A program made the position numbers and the translations under genes. The notes under the pieces are model-generated. The model was not told the origin of the DNA. It saw only the letters and a program-made list of their open reading frames with translations, and searched no databases. From Hyphomicrobiales bacterium (GTDB lineage: Bacteria; Pseudomonadota; Alphaproteobacteria; Rhizobiales; Rhizobiaceae), in NCBI GenBank assembly GCA_900469345.1, contig UBWZ01000008.1, positions 248,001 to 312,000 of the forward strand: a stretch of DNA of 64,000 bases, written 5' to 3'. Below, one piece after another: positions 25,046 to 33,864 of this stretch. Every line of letters starts with the position of its first letter. The stretch's first letter is position 1.

Positions 25046-25968
25046 GGTCCGCTTTCATGAGCTGAGGTCTGTGCGTCCTGAAAATACCAGTCCGGGCGTC
25101 TGAGGCGCAAATGCTCTGCCGCACGCCGTGCCGTCTCCGCGGACGTAAAGATGCCGAAACAGGTCGCGCCGGATCCGCTCATCCGGGTCAACAGCGCACC
25201 CTCCGACGTGAGCATCGCGCTGATCTCGGCGACGGAAGGCACCAGCGCGCGGGCGGGGGTTTCGAGGTCGTTGCGGAGGCCCTGCAGGAACTCGATCCAG
25301 CCAAGGCTGCCTCTGTCGCCGACCGGCGGGTTTTGCCGGTGTTCAAGCCGCCGGAAGACATCCGGGGTGCTGACGGCCAGCAGCGGGTTGGCCAGCACGA
25401 GGGACAGCGAGGGCAGGTCGGCAAGCGCCGTGATGTCTTCACCAATGCCGCGCACCGCAAGCGGCGTCGACCTGAGGCACATGGGAACGTCTGCCCCGAG
25501 AGTGAGGGCAAGCGCATCCAGTCGCGCCGGCGAGAGTTCGGCACCCCAGAAACGCATCAGTCCGCGCAGCGTGGCTGCAGCATCCGCCGAACCGCCCCCG
25601 ATCCCGGCCGCAACCGGCAGGTTCTTTTCGAGGTGAATGGCGACCGGCGCCGCGGCCTGGCCGGCATCCCGCAACAGCTGTCGTAACGCGTCACGGGCCT
25701 TCAGCACGAGGTTGCCGGATTGCCAGTCCTTGGCTGATTCGAGGACAGGCGCAAAACGCCCCGAAAGGCTGAACCGGTCTTCTCCGGCGGCGTCAAAGAC
25801 GAGCCGGTCGCCCGCGTCGGCAAAGGTCACGATGCTGTCGAGAAGGTGATAGCCGTCCGCCCGGCGACCCACCACGTGCAGGGCGAGGTTGATCTTGGCG
25901 GGTGCCCATTCAAAAAGACCCGCCATCTCGGCGGGTCTTTGATCATCTCGAAGCGTCGACAGCATCAG
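25036..25968 (-). CDS. ispE: 4-diphosphocytidyl-2-C-methyl-D-erythritol kinase
   Basis: IspE is the GHMP kinase of the non-mevalonate isoprenoid pathway. The 310-residue protein has 'APAKINLALHVVGRRADGYH' near residue 20, the ATP-binding glycine loop 'LPVAAGIGGGSADAAATLRGL' near 105, and the late 'TRMSGSGATCFGIF'. The start ATG overlaps the upstream TPR stop as TGATG. The frame is open for another 170 bases upstream but that part is clearly the TPR gene read in another phase. The stop overlaps moaB. Length is normal. Confidence 0.96.
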   Translation of the reverse strand: MMLSTLRDDQRPAEMAGLFEWAPAKINLALHVVGRRADGYHLLDSIVTFADAGDRLVFDAAGEDRFSLSGRFAPVLESAKDWQSGNLVLKARDALRQLLRDAGQAAAPVAIHLEKNLPVAAGIGGGSADAAATLRGLMRFWGAELSPARLDALALTLGADVPMCLRSTPLAVRGIGEDITALADLPSLSLVLANPLLAVSTPDVFRRLEHRQNPPVGDRGSLGWIEFLQGLRNDLETPARALVPSVAEISAMLTSEGALLTRMSGSGATCFGIFTSAETARRAAEHLRLRRPDWYFQDAQTSAHESGPCP

Positions 25969-27800
25969 GACTTCTTGTCGGGATTTTCCGGCGCCGGCGG
26001 TGCCGGCGGCACGGGGGCCGGTTCGCTGCGGTCGGCGGTCGTCGCATTCGGATCGATCGGCGGCAGGCCGTTGGCGATCTTGTCCTTGACGCGATCGTGG
26101 TTCACGTCTTCGCCTTCGGAGATCAGAGCCCGGTTCCACTGGTAGACGGCCTCGAGCTTGCGGCCAACACGCCAGTAGGCGTCGCCCAGATGGTCGTTGA
26201 TCGTGGCGTCGCCGGCGCGCAGTTGCACGGCCCGCTCGAGCTCGTTGACGGCGTCGTCGAACTTGCCCATCCGGAAATAGGCCCAGCCCAGCGAATCGAC
26301 GATGTAGCCGTCATCCGGCTTGGCATCGACCGCCTTCTTGATCATCCCAAGCCCCTCGTCGAGGTTGATGTTCATGTCGACGAGCGAATAGCCCAGGTAG
26401 TTCAGCACCTGCGCCTGTTCCGGGTTGAGCTCGAGCGCCTTGCGGAAGCTCGGCTCGGCCTTGTCCCACTGCTTCAGCCGCTCATAGGCGATGCCGCGCT
26501 GGAAGAATACGGTCCAGTCGCCGGGGCGCGGCACGGGACCGATCACCTCGACGGCCTTGTCGTAGTTGTCCGCCATGGCTTTGTAGTCCTTGGCCTCGGA
26601 AAGCACGCTGCCGTAAGCGATGTAACTGCGGATGTCGGCCGGGTCGGATTCGATCAGCGCCTTCAGGTGCTGCTTGGCCTCCTCGGTCTTGCCGGTGTCC
26701 GACAGCGTCACGCCGAGCTGCAGTTCCGAAATCCGCCGCATCGGCGATTCCGCCGGCACCTGCTTGTAGAGCGCGATGGCGCGATCCGACTTTTCAAGCT
26801 TCTCGGCGATCCCGCCCAGCATGATCAGCGTATCGGCGCTCTTCGGGTCGAGCGCATGGGAGATTTCCAGGTAGAGCGCCACCATGTCCTCGGCGCCCTG
26901 GCGGTTCAGCGCGCCACCGATCGAAAACAGCACGCCGGCCGCGCCTTCGGCAGCATCGGTCACGTCCTGGGCGGGTTTTTCGCCCTTCTCTATGCTCTGG
27001 CGCAGCGCCTTCAGCGGCGCGTAGTTGTTGACCTGCTCGTCGCCGACCGAGATGGCGTCGAGCGCCTTCTGCTTGTTGCCGACCGCGGCTTCGAGACGCG
27101 CAAGCGTCATCACGGCGCGCATGAAGGTATCGGGCGCGGTCGCCACGGCATCGCGGTTGGTCACGGCATTGTTCAGGTACTGGCGGGCCGTATTGGTGTC
27201 GCCGGAGACCAGCGCCATGGCGCCGATGTGATAGTCGGTGAAGACCTTGAACCAGCCCGGACCCTTGAGGCTGGTGATCGAGGCGATCGCCTGCTTGCCC
27301 TTGCCGCCGCCGACCTGCGCCCAGGCGCCAAGCAGTTGGTGGGTCAGCTTGTCGAGATCATTGGGACCATCATAGGCAAGGATCTTGCGGGCCGTGTCGA
27401 ACTTGCCGTTGCGGATCGAATCCAGTCCCCGCACGATGCGGGTGATGCGCTCGACGGCCGCATCGTCCTTCAGCGCCTGCGCCTCCTTCAGCCCCTCGTC
27501 GAAGTTGCCGTTGAGGAAAAGCGAGATCATCAGCCGTTCGCGGATCTGAAGATTGGCCGGCTCGAAGGTCAGCGCCTTGCGATAAAGCTGGATCGCGTTC
27601 ACGTAATCATGATCGACGTCCGCGGTCCGCGCGGCCAGGAAAGCGCCCGAAAACGACTTGGCGTCGCTGGAATCGAAGGACACGGCATCTTCCGCTGCCG
27701 GTTTGGGAACGGCCGTGGCGGCTTGGCCCGGCCCGCTGAACAGCAGGATGGTCGCCAGCGCCGCGCTGGAGAGCAGAATAAGCCCCGGTTTCTGCCGCAT
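25965..27800 (-). CDS. exported tetratricopeptide-repeat protein
   Basis: The 611-residue protein has a signal peptide ('LILLSSAALATILLFSGPGQA', cleavage near residue 28) and TPR-type helical repeats through most of the length. The clearest repeats are at ~400-560, for example 'GDWTVFFQRGIAYERLKQWDKAEPSFRKALELNPEQ'. A Pro-rich tail ends the protein. Repeat proteins of this kind are often periplasmic scaffolds; no specific role is indicated. The start at 27800 has GAAAGG upstream; an ATG at 27872 is in frame but is unlikely. Its stop overlaps ispE (TGATG), forming one operon with ispE and moaB. Confidence 0.88.
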   Translation of the reverse strand: MRQKPGLILLSSAALATILLFSGPGQAATAVPKPAAEDAVSFDSSDAKSFSGAFLAARTADVDHDYVNAIQLYRKALTFEPANLQIRERLMISLFLNGNFDEGLKEAQALKDDAAVERITRIVRGLDSIRNGKFDTARKILAYDGPNDLDKLTHQLLGAWAQVGGGKGKQAIASITSLKGPGWFKVFTDYHIGAMALVSGDTNTARQYLNNAVTNRDAVATAPDTFMRAVMTLARLEAAVGNKQKALDAISVGDEQVNNYAPLKALRQSIEKGEKPAQDVTDAAEGAAGVLFSIGGALNRQGAEDMVALYLEISHALDPKSADTLIMLGGIAEKLEKSDRAIALYKQVPAESPMRRISELQLGVTLSDTGKTEEAKQHLKALIESDPADIRSYIAYGSVLSEAKDYKAMADNYDKAVEVIGPVPRPGDWTVFFQRGIAYERLKQWDKAEPSFRKALELNPEQAQVLNYLGYSLVDMNINLDEGLGMIKKAVDAKPDDGYIVDSLGWAYFRMGKFDDAVNELERAVQLRAGDATINDHLGDAYWRVGRKLEAVYQWNRALISEGEDVNHDRVKDKIANGLPPIDPNATTADRSEPAPVPPAPPAPENPDKKS

Positions 27801-27939
27801 AAAATAAGGCCTTTCATTAGAACATGATTCGACGACAGCCCAAGGCCCGCCGATTGGCGACGATTCATTCACGACAGAATGGCTTTTTTGAAGCAGGTCC
27901 GCAAGGATTGTCGCCGTCGCGACGCCCGTATCCGGCGCG

Positions 27940-28956
27940 TCAGTTGACGCGCTGGATGGAAAAGTCGATCACCTCGAGCAGGGCATTCTTCATCGCCGAG
28001 GCGGGCAGCGGCGCAAGCGCGTCGCGAGCGATCGTGCCGTAGTGCAGCGCCCGGCCGATCGTATCCTTGAGGGCGCCGTATTTGTTGATCAGCCCCATTG
28101 CGTGTTCGAGGTTCTCTTCGCTGCTCTCGCCGTTTTCGATCGCCTCGCGCCAGAAGGCCCGCTCTTCCTGCGTGCCGCGCCGGTAGGACAGGATGACCGG
28201 CAGGGTAATCTTGCCTTCGCGGAAATCGTCGCCGACATTCTTGCCGAGGTCCGCGGCCTTGCCACCGTAGTCGAGGGCATCGTCGACCAGCTGGAAGGCG
28301 AGGCCGAGGTTCATGCCGTAGGAGCGAAGCGCGGACCGGCCGGCCTTGTCGGCGTTCGCAATGATCGGTCCCACCTCGGCGGCGGCGGCAAACAGCGCGG
28401 CGGTCTTGGCGCGGATGACGGACAGATAGTCATCTTCCGTCGTCTCCATGTTCTTGGCGACGGACAGCTGCAGCACCTCGCCCTCGGCAATGACCGATGC
28501 AGCGGTGGACAGGACGTCGAGCGCTTCCAGCGAACCGACATCCACCATCATCCGGAAGGCCTGCCCGAGCAGAAAGTCGCCGACCAGCACGCTTGCCTGG
28601 TTGCCCCAGATCATCCGCGCGGTCGACTTGCCGCGGCGCATATCGCTTTCGTCCACCACGTCGTCGTGCAGCAGGGTGGCGGTGTGCATGAACTCGACGC
28701 TGGTCGCGAGCTTCACATGCCCTTCGCCCTGGTAGCCGAACAGGCAGGCGGATGCGAGGGTCAGCATCGGGCGCAGACGCTTGCCTCCGGAAGAGATCAA
28801 GTGATTGGCCACCTCCGGGATCATTTCGACGTCCGAACCGGCCCGCGACAGGATCAACTGGTTCACCCGATCCATGTCGGCCTTGGTCAGATCCACCAGA
28901 GGCTTCACGGATGCCGGTTTGTTTTTGCCTTCTTCAAGCGGTATGACGACGCCCAA
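27940..28956 (-). CDS. polyprenyl diphosphate synthase (ubiquinone side chain)
   Basis: This 338-residue trans-prenyltransferase makes the long isoprenoid tail of ubiquinone, decaprenyl in Rhizobiaceae. The first Asp-rich motif is 'LLHDDVVDE' near residue 94 and the second 'FQLVDDALDYGG' near 220. The residues before the first motif are small ('HTATLLHDD'), consistent with a long-chain product. The start is TTG with AGGAG 9 bases upstream. It is divergent from DUF2007-trmN6 across 97 bases and lies 139 bases upstream of the TPR-ispE-moaB operon, so ispE and this gene are isoprenoid neighbours. The chain length (octa-/decaprenyl) is not provable from sequence. Confidence 0.9.
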   Translation of the reverse strand: MGVVIPLEEGKNKPASVKPLVDLTKADMDRVNQLILSRAGSDVEMIPEVANHLISSGGKRLRPMLTLASACLFGYQGEGHVKLATSVEFMHTATLLHDDVVDESDMRRGKSTARMIWGNQASVLVGDFLLGQAFRMMVDVGSLEALDVLSTAASVIAEGEVLQLSVAKNMETTEDDYLSVIRAKTAALFAAAAEVGPIIANADKAGRSALRSYGMNLGLAFQLVDDALDYGGKAADLGKNVGDDFREGKITLPVILSYRRGTQEERAFWREAIENGESSEENLEHAMGLINKYGALKDTIGRALHYGTIARDALAPLPASAMKNALLEVIDFSIQRVN

Positions 28957-29053
28957 TGGTCAGGCCTCCTATGAATCTTTCGCAGGACAATAGAAAGAGC
29001 CACATAGGGCGGCAAGCGCAAATCACACTGATTTCATCAGGGATTGGAGGCAC

Positions 29054-29275
29054 ATGCAGGAAATTATCCGCACCAACGACGTGGTGACCCTCTCGGTTGC
29101 CGAAAGCCTGATGCGCGATGCGGGTATTCACTGCATGATCGCCGACCAGTCGATGAGCGTTCTCGAAGGTTCGCTGGGGCTGCTGCAACGCCGTTTCCTG
29201 GTCGAGAGCGAAAGGGTCGATGAAGCCCGCGCGATCCTGAAGGATGCCGGCCTTGCCGCGGAGCTGCGGCCGTGA
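29054..29275 (+). CDS. DUF2007 family protein
   Basis: This 73-residue protein has a single DUF2007 domain (ferredoxin-like putative signal-transducing domain): 'IIRTNDVVTLSVAESLMRDAGIHCMIADQSMSVLEGSLGLLQRRFLVES'. Function is unknown. It overlaps the next gene by a GTGA junction, suggesting coupling. GGAGG lies just before the ATG. Confidence 0.85.
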   Translation: MQEIIRTNDVVTLSVAESLMRDAGIHCMIADQSMSVLEGSLGLLQRRFLVESERVDEARAILKDAGLAAELRP

Positions 29276-30096
29276 CCACGGGCTCTGCCGGTCCCGCAGC
29301 CGAAACGGCGTCGGATGGGTCGTTCACCATCGATGCCTTCCACCGCGGCGGCTTCCACGTCGTCCAGCCCAAGGGCGAGGGGCACCGCTCGGGTGTCGAT
29401 GCCATGCTGCTCGCCTCCCTGGTGGATGCCGATGGTCCCGTCAGCGTTGCCGATCTCGGATCGGGCGCCGGTGCAGCGGGCCTCGGCGTGGCAGCCAGGC
29501 TGCCGCAGGCGCGGGTCCTGCTCGTCGAAAAATTTGCCCGCATGGCGCAGTATGCGCGCCGTTCCCTGGTGCTGCCCGACAATGCCTTCCTGGCCGGTAG
29601 GGTGGAGGTTCTGGAGGCCGACGTGACGCTCGCCGGCAGGGCACGAGTGGCCGCCGGGCTGCTCGACGAAATCCACGACCATGTTATCATGAACCCGCCC
29701 TTCAACCATGGCAGTGATCGCCGCACCCCGGATGTGCTGAAGGCCGAGGCGCACGCGATGACGCAGGGACTTTTCGAAAGCTGGGTGCGGACTGCCGGCG
29801 CGATCATGAAGCCCGGCGGTCAGCTGTCCCTGATCGCCCGGCCGCAATCGGTCGCCGAGATCATCGACGCCTGCGGCCGCCGCTTCGGGGGAATAGAGAT
29901 CACCTCCCTGCATCCGCGCCCCGGCGCCGATGCGATCCGCATCCTGGTCACCGCCATCAAGGGGTCGCGCGCGCGGCTGACGCTGAGGGCGCCGCTTTTC
30001 GTGCACGGCGAGGACGGCCACAGCTTTGCCGCCGAGGTCGACGACCTCAACAACGGTCGCGCAGCGTATCGCCGATCGAAACCCGCCCAGGCTTGA
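29272..30096 (+). CDS. TrmN6-like methyltransferase (tRNA1Val adenine-37 N6)
   Basis: The 274-residue protein has the SAM-binding motif 'VADLGSGAGAAGLGVAARLP' near residue 58 and the adenine-N6 catalytic motif 'MNPPFNHG' near 138, as in TrmN6/YfiC-type tRNA methyltransferases. The N-terminal 'FHRGGFHVVQPKGEGHRSGVDAMLLAS' is typical. Modification of A37 in tRNA1Val is the expected activity; some members act on other RNAs. The start GTG overlaps the DUF2007 stop by 4 bases. The next gene begins 89 bases later. Confidence 0.85.
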   Translation: MTTGSAGPAAETASDGSFTIDAFHRGGFHVVQPKGEGHRSGVDAMLLASLVDADGPVSVADLGSGAGAAGLGVAARLPQARVLLVEKFARMAQYARRSLVLPDNAFLAGRVEVLEADVTLAGRARVAAGLLDEIHDHVIMNPPFNHGSDRRTPDVLKAEAHAMTQGLFESWVRTAGAIMKPGGQLSLIARPQSVAEIIDACGRRFGGIEITSLHPRPGADAIRILVTAIKGSRARLTLRAPLFVHGEDGHSFAAEVDDLNNGRAAYRRSKPAQA

Positions 30097-30185
30097 AACG
30101 ACCGGTTTTTTCGAGCCTCGCCATTGTGTTCAGCCGCCCGCTACATACATCACGGATGCTGTCACAATTGCACACGGGATAGAGA

Positions 30186-31046
30186 ATGGGTTTTCTGACG
30201 CGCCTTATGCCGAAGCGGTTCCGCAAGAAGGGGACCGCCATTCCCGTGGTGCGGTTGCACGGAACGATCATGGCCGGCGGCAGCCAGTTCAAGCCGGCCC
30301 TCAACCTCGCCTCCGTGGCGCCTATGCTGGAAAAGGCCTTCGCCAAGAAGGATAGCCCGGTCGTTGCCATCTCGGTCAATTCGCCGGGCGGCTCACCGGT
30401 ACAGTCGCGGCTGATCTTTCAGCGCATTCGTGCGCTTGCCGACGATCACGACAAAAAGGTCCTGATCTTCGTCGAGGATGTCGCGGCATCCGGCGGCTAC
30501 ATGATCGCCCTTGCCGGAGACGAGATCTTCGTGGATCCGACCTCCATCGTTGGATCGATAGGCGTGGTGTCGGGCGGGTTCGGATTTCCCGAACTCCTGC
30601 GCAAGATGGGCGTCGAGCGCAGGGTTTATACGGCGGGCGAGAACAAGGTCATTCTCGACCCCTTCCAGCCGGAAAAGGAAGGCGACGTCGAATATCTGAA
30701 GACGCTGCAGCTCGAGATCCACAAGGTCTTCATCGAAATGGTCAGGATGCGCCGAGGCGAGCGTCTGGCCGACGACTCGACGGTCTTTTCCGGCCTGTTC
30801 TGGACCGGCCAGCGCGGAGTCGAGCTTGGCCTAGTAGATGGCCTGGGCGACATGCGCGAAGTCCTCAAGCGCCGGTTCGGCAAAGATACCCGCCTGGAGC
30901 TGATCGGCGGCAGCCGTAGCCTGTTCGGACGTCGCATCCCGGGCGTACGGTCCGGGGCCCCGCTGGGCGAAATGGCCGCAGGTGCGGTCGCGGGTCTTGC
31001 GGAAGGGCTGGAGGAAAAGGCATTGTGGAGCCGTTACGGGCTTTGA
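30186..31046 (+). CDS. S49-family serine peptidase (SppA-like)
   Basis: The 286-residue single-domain SppA/SohB-type peptidase has 'PVVAISVNSPGGSPVQS' near residue 63 and the nucleophile region 'FVEDVAASGGYMIALAGDEIFVDPTSIVGSIGVV' at ~98-130. A downstream Lys in 'GENKVILDPF' is a candidate general base. There is no convincing signal peptide; the N-terminus is short and basic. Likely membrane-associated degradation of signal peptides or membrane proteins. The ribosome-binding site is weak. It is followed by a small membrane protein after 18 bases. Confidence 0.88.
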   Translation: MGFLTRLMPKRFRKKGTAIPVVRLHGTIMAGGSQFKPALNLASVAPMLEKAFAKKDSPVVAISVNSPGGSPVQSRLIFQRIRALADDHDKKVLIFVEDVAASGGYMIALAGDEIFVDPTSIVGSIGVVSGGFGFPELLRKMGVERRVYTAGENKVILDPFQPEKEGDVEYLKTLQLEIHKVFIEMVRMRRGERLADDSTVFSGLFWTGQRGVELGLVDGLGDMREVLKRRFGKDTRLELIGGSRSLFGRRIPGVRSGAPLGEMAAGAVAGLAEGLEEKALWSRYGL

Positions 31047-31064
31047 GGCTCTGACGAGGGGACA

Positions 31065-31256
31065 ATGGCGCAGCTTATTTTTCTGATCGTCGTGATCTAC
31101 GGCGGCTGGATGCTCTACAAACGCTTCATCAAGGACGCCGAACGGCTGTCCTCACGCACGCGCCGCGAACAGCAGGAGCGCCGCACAGGTGCGATCGGCA
31201 CGCTGGAAAAGGACCCGGCGACCGGCGAATACCGGGTGAAGCGCGACGAGGAGTGA
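31065..31256 (+). CDS. small single-pass membrane protein, function unknown
   Basis: The 63-residue protein has one N-terminal membrane helix ('LIFLIVVIYGGWMLYKRFI', residues ~4-22) and a basic/acidic cytoplasmic tail with 'GTLEKDPATGEYRVKRDEE' near the end. It is 18 bases downstream of the S49 peptidase with GAGGGG before the ATG and is probably its partner or substrate in the same operon, though this is inference. No named family is recognised. Confidence 0.75.
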   Translation: MAQLIFLIVVIYGGWMLYKRFIKDAERLSSRTRREQQERRTGAIGTLEKDPATGEYRVKRDEE

Positions 31257-31259
31257 GGT

Positions 31260-31574
31260 TCAGGCTCGTTCCTTCACCCTCGAAGCCCAATCCGATCCGG
31301 CGTAGCTGACGCAAATGATGTACACCGTTCGGCTGTCATCGTTGACCGTGAAGCACAGCACGGCTTTCTCCGCGGCCGGGATGGCTCGAAGGCCCGTCAG
31401 GATATCGTCACGGGTCGAACCAATTTTTGGGAAATCACTCAGCTTGGAAATGAACCGTGTGATCTCATCCACCTTGGCCTTTCCAACGCTCAGACCCGCA
31501 TAGGACGCAATAAATGCCGTTAGATCCAGAAGGTCGCTCCCTACGAGCGGGTGCTGAATGACACGGTAGTTCAT
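31260..31574 (-). CDS. RelE/ParE-family toxin
   Basis: The 104-residue toxin of a type II pair has the RelE/ParE-like start 'MNYRVIQHPLVGSDLLDLTAFIASY', 'FPKIGSTRDDILTGLRAIPAAEKAVLCFTVND' and a 'VYIICVSYAG' strand. Such toxins act on ribosome-bound mRNA or gyrase; which applies is not readable. The ATG overlaps the antitoxin stop (ATGA), so the antitoxin is made first. It is convergent with the small membrane protein gene, 3 bases away. Part of the cluster of three toxin-antitoxin pairs around glyQ/glyS. Confidence 0.88.
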   Translation of the reverse strand: MNYRVIQHPLVGSDLLDLTAFIASYAGLSVGKAKVDEITRFISKLSDFPKIGSTRDDILTGLRAIPAAEKAVLCFTVNDDSRTVYIICVSYAGSDWASRVKERA

Positions 31575-31861
31575 CCGCGGTTCTTGTGCATTTCATCAAG
31601 TTTCTCCTTGATCTCTTCGGCCATGGATTCGCCATCCCAGGGTATCCACTGATCCAAGGGCAATTCCATCCGCCGGCGAATCTCGTCGCCCATGCGGGTG
31701 ACCGCGTCGTTCTGCTCCGGCGTCAGCTGGTCCGCGCGCAACAATTCGTCGATTCCAGCCTCGACCACTTTCTCGATCGAGGGAAACTGCCCATCCTCGA
31801 CAAGCCGCTCCGCGTAGCGAAGATAGCGGTCGGACAGCGTGATCGTATTCTTGACGTTCAT
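31571..31861 (-). CDS. ParD-like (ribbon-helix-helix) antitoxin
   Basis: The 96-residue antitoxin has a ribbon-helix-helix-type N-terminus ('MNVKNTITLSDRYLRYAERLVEDGQFPSIEKVVEAGIDELL') and an acidic C-terminal toxin-binding tail ('WDGESMAEEIKEKLDEMHKNRG'). It should neutralise the adjacent toxin and repress its own promoter. GGAGG lies 6 bases upstream of the ATG. It is divergent from glyQ across 143 bases. Confidence 0.88.
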   Translation of the reverse strand: MNVKNTITLSDRYLRYAERLVEDGQFPSIEKVVEAGIDELLRADQLTPEQNDAVTRMGDEIRRRMELPLDQWIPWDGESMAEEIKEKLDEMHKNRG

Positions 31862-32004
31862 GGCGAGCCTCCGGGTCAGCCAATCTTACCACAATTGCGG
31901 CCGTCGAATCGACTGGCCTTTCCGCCGCCGCATAAATCCTTGACCCTTCCGCCCCCACGTGGCACTCGTCCGCATCCTGAAACAACGGCCGAAACCGCAT
32001 TCCG

Positions 32005-32955
32005 ATGACCGATCTGCCTGACCACATGTCGCCGAAGCGCTCTTTCCAGGGCCTGATCCTGACCCTCCATCACTACTGGGCGGACAAGGGCTGTGCCGTA
32101 CTTCAGCCCTACGACATGGAAGTCGGCGCCGGTACCTTCCATCCCGCCACCACGCTGCGCGCGCTTGGTCCGAAGCCCTGGAAGGCGGCCTATGTCCAGC
32201 CGTCGCGCCGCCCTTCGGATGGCCGCTACGGCGAGAACCCCAACCGGCTGCAGCATTATTACCAGTACCAGGTCATCCTGAAGCCGAACCCGCCGAACCT
32301 GCAGGAGCTCTATCTGGGGTCCCTGGAAGCGATCGGACTCGATCCGCTCCTGCATGACGTCCGTTTTGTCGAGGACGACTGGGAAAGCCCGACGCTCGGC
32401 GCCTGGGGGCTCGGCTGGGAGTGCTGGTGTGACGGCATGGAAGTCAGCCAGTTCACGTACTTCCAGCAGGTCTGCGGCATCGAGGTCTCGCCGGTTGCCG
32501 GCGAACTGACCTACGGTCTCGAGCGACTGGCCATGTACGTGCAGGGTGTCGACAACGTCTACGACCTCAATTTCAATGGTCGCGAGGGCGATGAGAAGAT
32601 TTCCTACGGCGACGTCTTCCTGCAGGCCGAGCAGGAATATTCCCGACACAACTTCGAATACGCCAACACCGAGATGCTCCACCGTCACTTCATCGACGCG
32701 GAAAAGGAGTGCCTGGCGCTTCTGGGTGCCGGGGCGCCGGGCACGTCCGGCCAGCTGCACAAATGCGTATTTCCGGCCTACGACCAGTGCATCAAGGCCA
32801 GCCACGTCTTCAACCTTCTCGATGCCCGCGGCGTGATCTCGGTCACCGAGCGGCAGAGCTATATCCTGCGTGTCCGCACGCTCGCCAAGGCCTGCGGCGA
32901 AGCCTTCCTGCTGACCGACGCCGGCGGCGCGAACCTCAAGCAACCGGCCGCCTGA
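32005..32955 (+). CDS. glyQ: glycyl-tRNA synthetase alpha subunit
   Basis: This is the catalytic subunit of the alpha2-beta2 glycine-tRNA ligase. The 316-residue protein has '[44 protein letters not shown]' at the start, 'WEVWLDGMEV'-type '[21 protein letters not shown]' near 140, and '[18 protein letters not shown]'. It differs from many genomes in that glyS lies 5.6 kb downstream, with pentapeptide, aroA, lemA, DUF2207 and mazEF-like genes between. No Shine-Dalgarno sequence is visible at the chosen ATG; a second ATG lies 21 bases in. Confidence 0.97.
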   Translation: MTDLPDHMSPKRSFQGLILTLHHYWADKGCAVLQPYDMEVGAGTFHPATTLRALGPKPWKAAYVQPSRRPSDGRYGENPNRLQHYYQYQVILKPNPPNLQELYLGSLEAIGLDPLLHDVRFVEDDWESPTLGAWGLGWECWCDGMEVSQFTYFQQVCGIEVSPVAGELTYGLERLAMYVQGVDNVYDLNFNGREGDEKISYGDVFLQAEQEYSRHNFEYANTEMLHRHFIDAEKECLALLGAGAPGTSGQLHKCVFPAYDQCIKASHVFNLLDARGVISVTERQSYILRVRTLAKACGEAFLLTDAGGANLKQPAA

Positions 32956-32979
32956 AACGATGTCAACGGCGGCCTCTGG

Positions 32980-33660
32980 TCAATCCGCCGTCAGGATGCC
33001 GAGCGAGGCGAGGATCGCCTCGTGCTGATCGCGCGTCACCACTGCGGCATGAAACGAAGCCATGGCCGACAGGTCCAGCGCGTCGAAGCTGGCATGCGAG
33101 AGGTCCGCATGGTCGAGCGTCGAACCCGAAAAATCGATGTTGTGCAGGCTTGAGCCCCGAAAGCTCGCTTGCGCGAGATTGCAGCTGGACAGGTTTGCAT
33201 CGCGCAGATCGCAGCCTTCGAACACGCTTTCCCGAAAGTCCGCTGCGGAAAAGGCGGCATATTGCAGCTTGCATTTGCGGAAGCTAACGCCGCCGGCAAG
33301 GATCTGCGTGCGCGCCTTGCGCTGGGTTTCGAGGTCGAGCTGGATGCCGGCCGCCGCGCAGTCGCTGAACGCGGTCAGATAGGCCTTGCTGCCGACCATT
33401 GTGTTGAGGCTGAGATTGCACCGGCGAAACTCCGCCTGCGAGAGATCGCAGTAGCGCCACTGTGTTCCCGTCTCGCCCTCGCAGAAGTGGCAATCCTCGA
33501 TGATGGATTCACGGAAGCTGCAGTGATCGAACACGCAGGCGTAAAACCGGCAGCCGCGAAACTCCGCCTCGGCGAGATGCGCCTCCTCCATATCTTCGCC
33601 GTCAAAGCCGACCTCGGTGATCGGCCCTGTACCTGCCAAGCTCTCCTGAAGGGATTGCAT
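32980..33660 (-). CDS. pentapeptide-repeat protein
   Basis: The 226-residue protein is built of A(D/N)LxX-type repeats. Clear examples are 'CDLSQAEFRRCNLSL', 'FSAADFRESVFEGCDLRDANLSSCNLAQASF' and 'STLDHADLSHASFDALDL', giving a right-handed beta-helix over most of the length, with an Ala-rich interruption near 110-125. Pentapeptide proteins often mimic DNA or act as scaffolds; no specific role is shown. GGAG lies 8 bases before the ATG. It is antisense to glyQ-aroA and convergent with glyQ, 24 bases away. Confidence 0.88.
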   Translation of the reverse strand: MQSLQESLAGTGPITEVGFDGEDMEEAHLAEAEFRGCRFYACVFDHCSFRESIIEDCHFCEGETGTQWRYCDLSQAEFRRCNLSLNTMVGSKAYLTAFSDCAAAGIQLDLETQRKARTQILAGGVSFRKCKLQYAAFSAADFRESVFEGCDLRDANLSSCNLAQASFRGSSLHNIDFSGSTLDHADLSHASFDALDLSAMASFHAAVVTRDQHEAILASLGILTAD

Positions 33661-33864
33661 CCGGGTTCTCCACGCAGGTGGTTTTGCTTCGGCGGTCCGC
33701 CGGCCTCTGCTTTACAGACTTGGCCGGGTGATGCCCAGCGTCAAGGATGGCGGCCATGCTGCGGTTTCCAGCCAAACCGGTTGCCAGCCGCCTCGGTTTG
33801 GTGAACAAGCCTTGTCATGACATCGACGCGACGTTCCTGAACCAGCGTGCCATCCGAGACCGAT

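Noticed and set aside
25902..27827. 641-codon open frame opposite the TPR gene
   Set aside because: Antisense to a repeat protein with a signal peptide and a clear operon; no start signal or domain.
31862..32004. CTTGAC near 31940 as the glyQ promoter
   Set aside because: A consensus -10 is not present 16-18 bases downstream, so I cannot support it.
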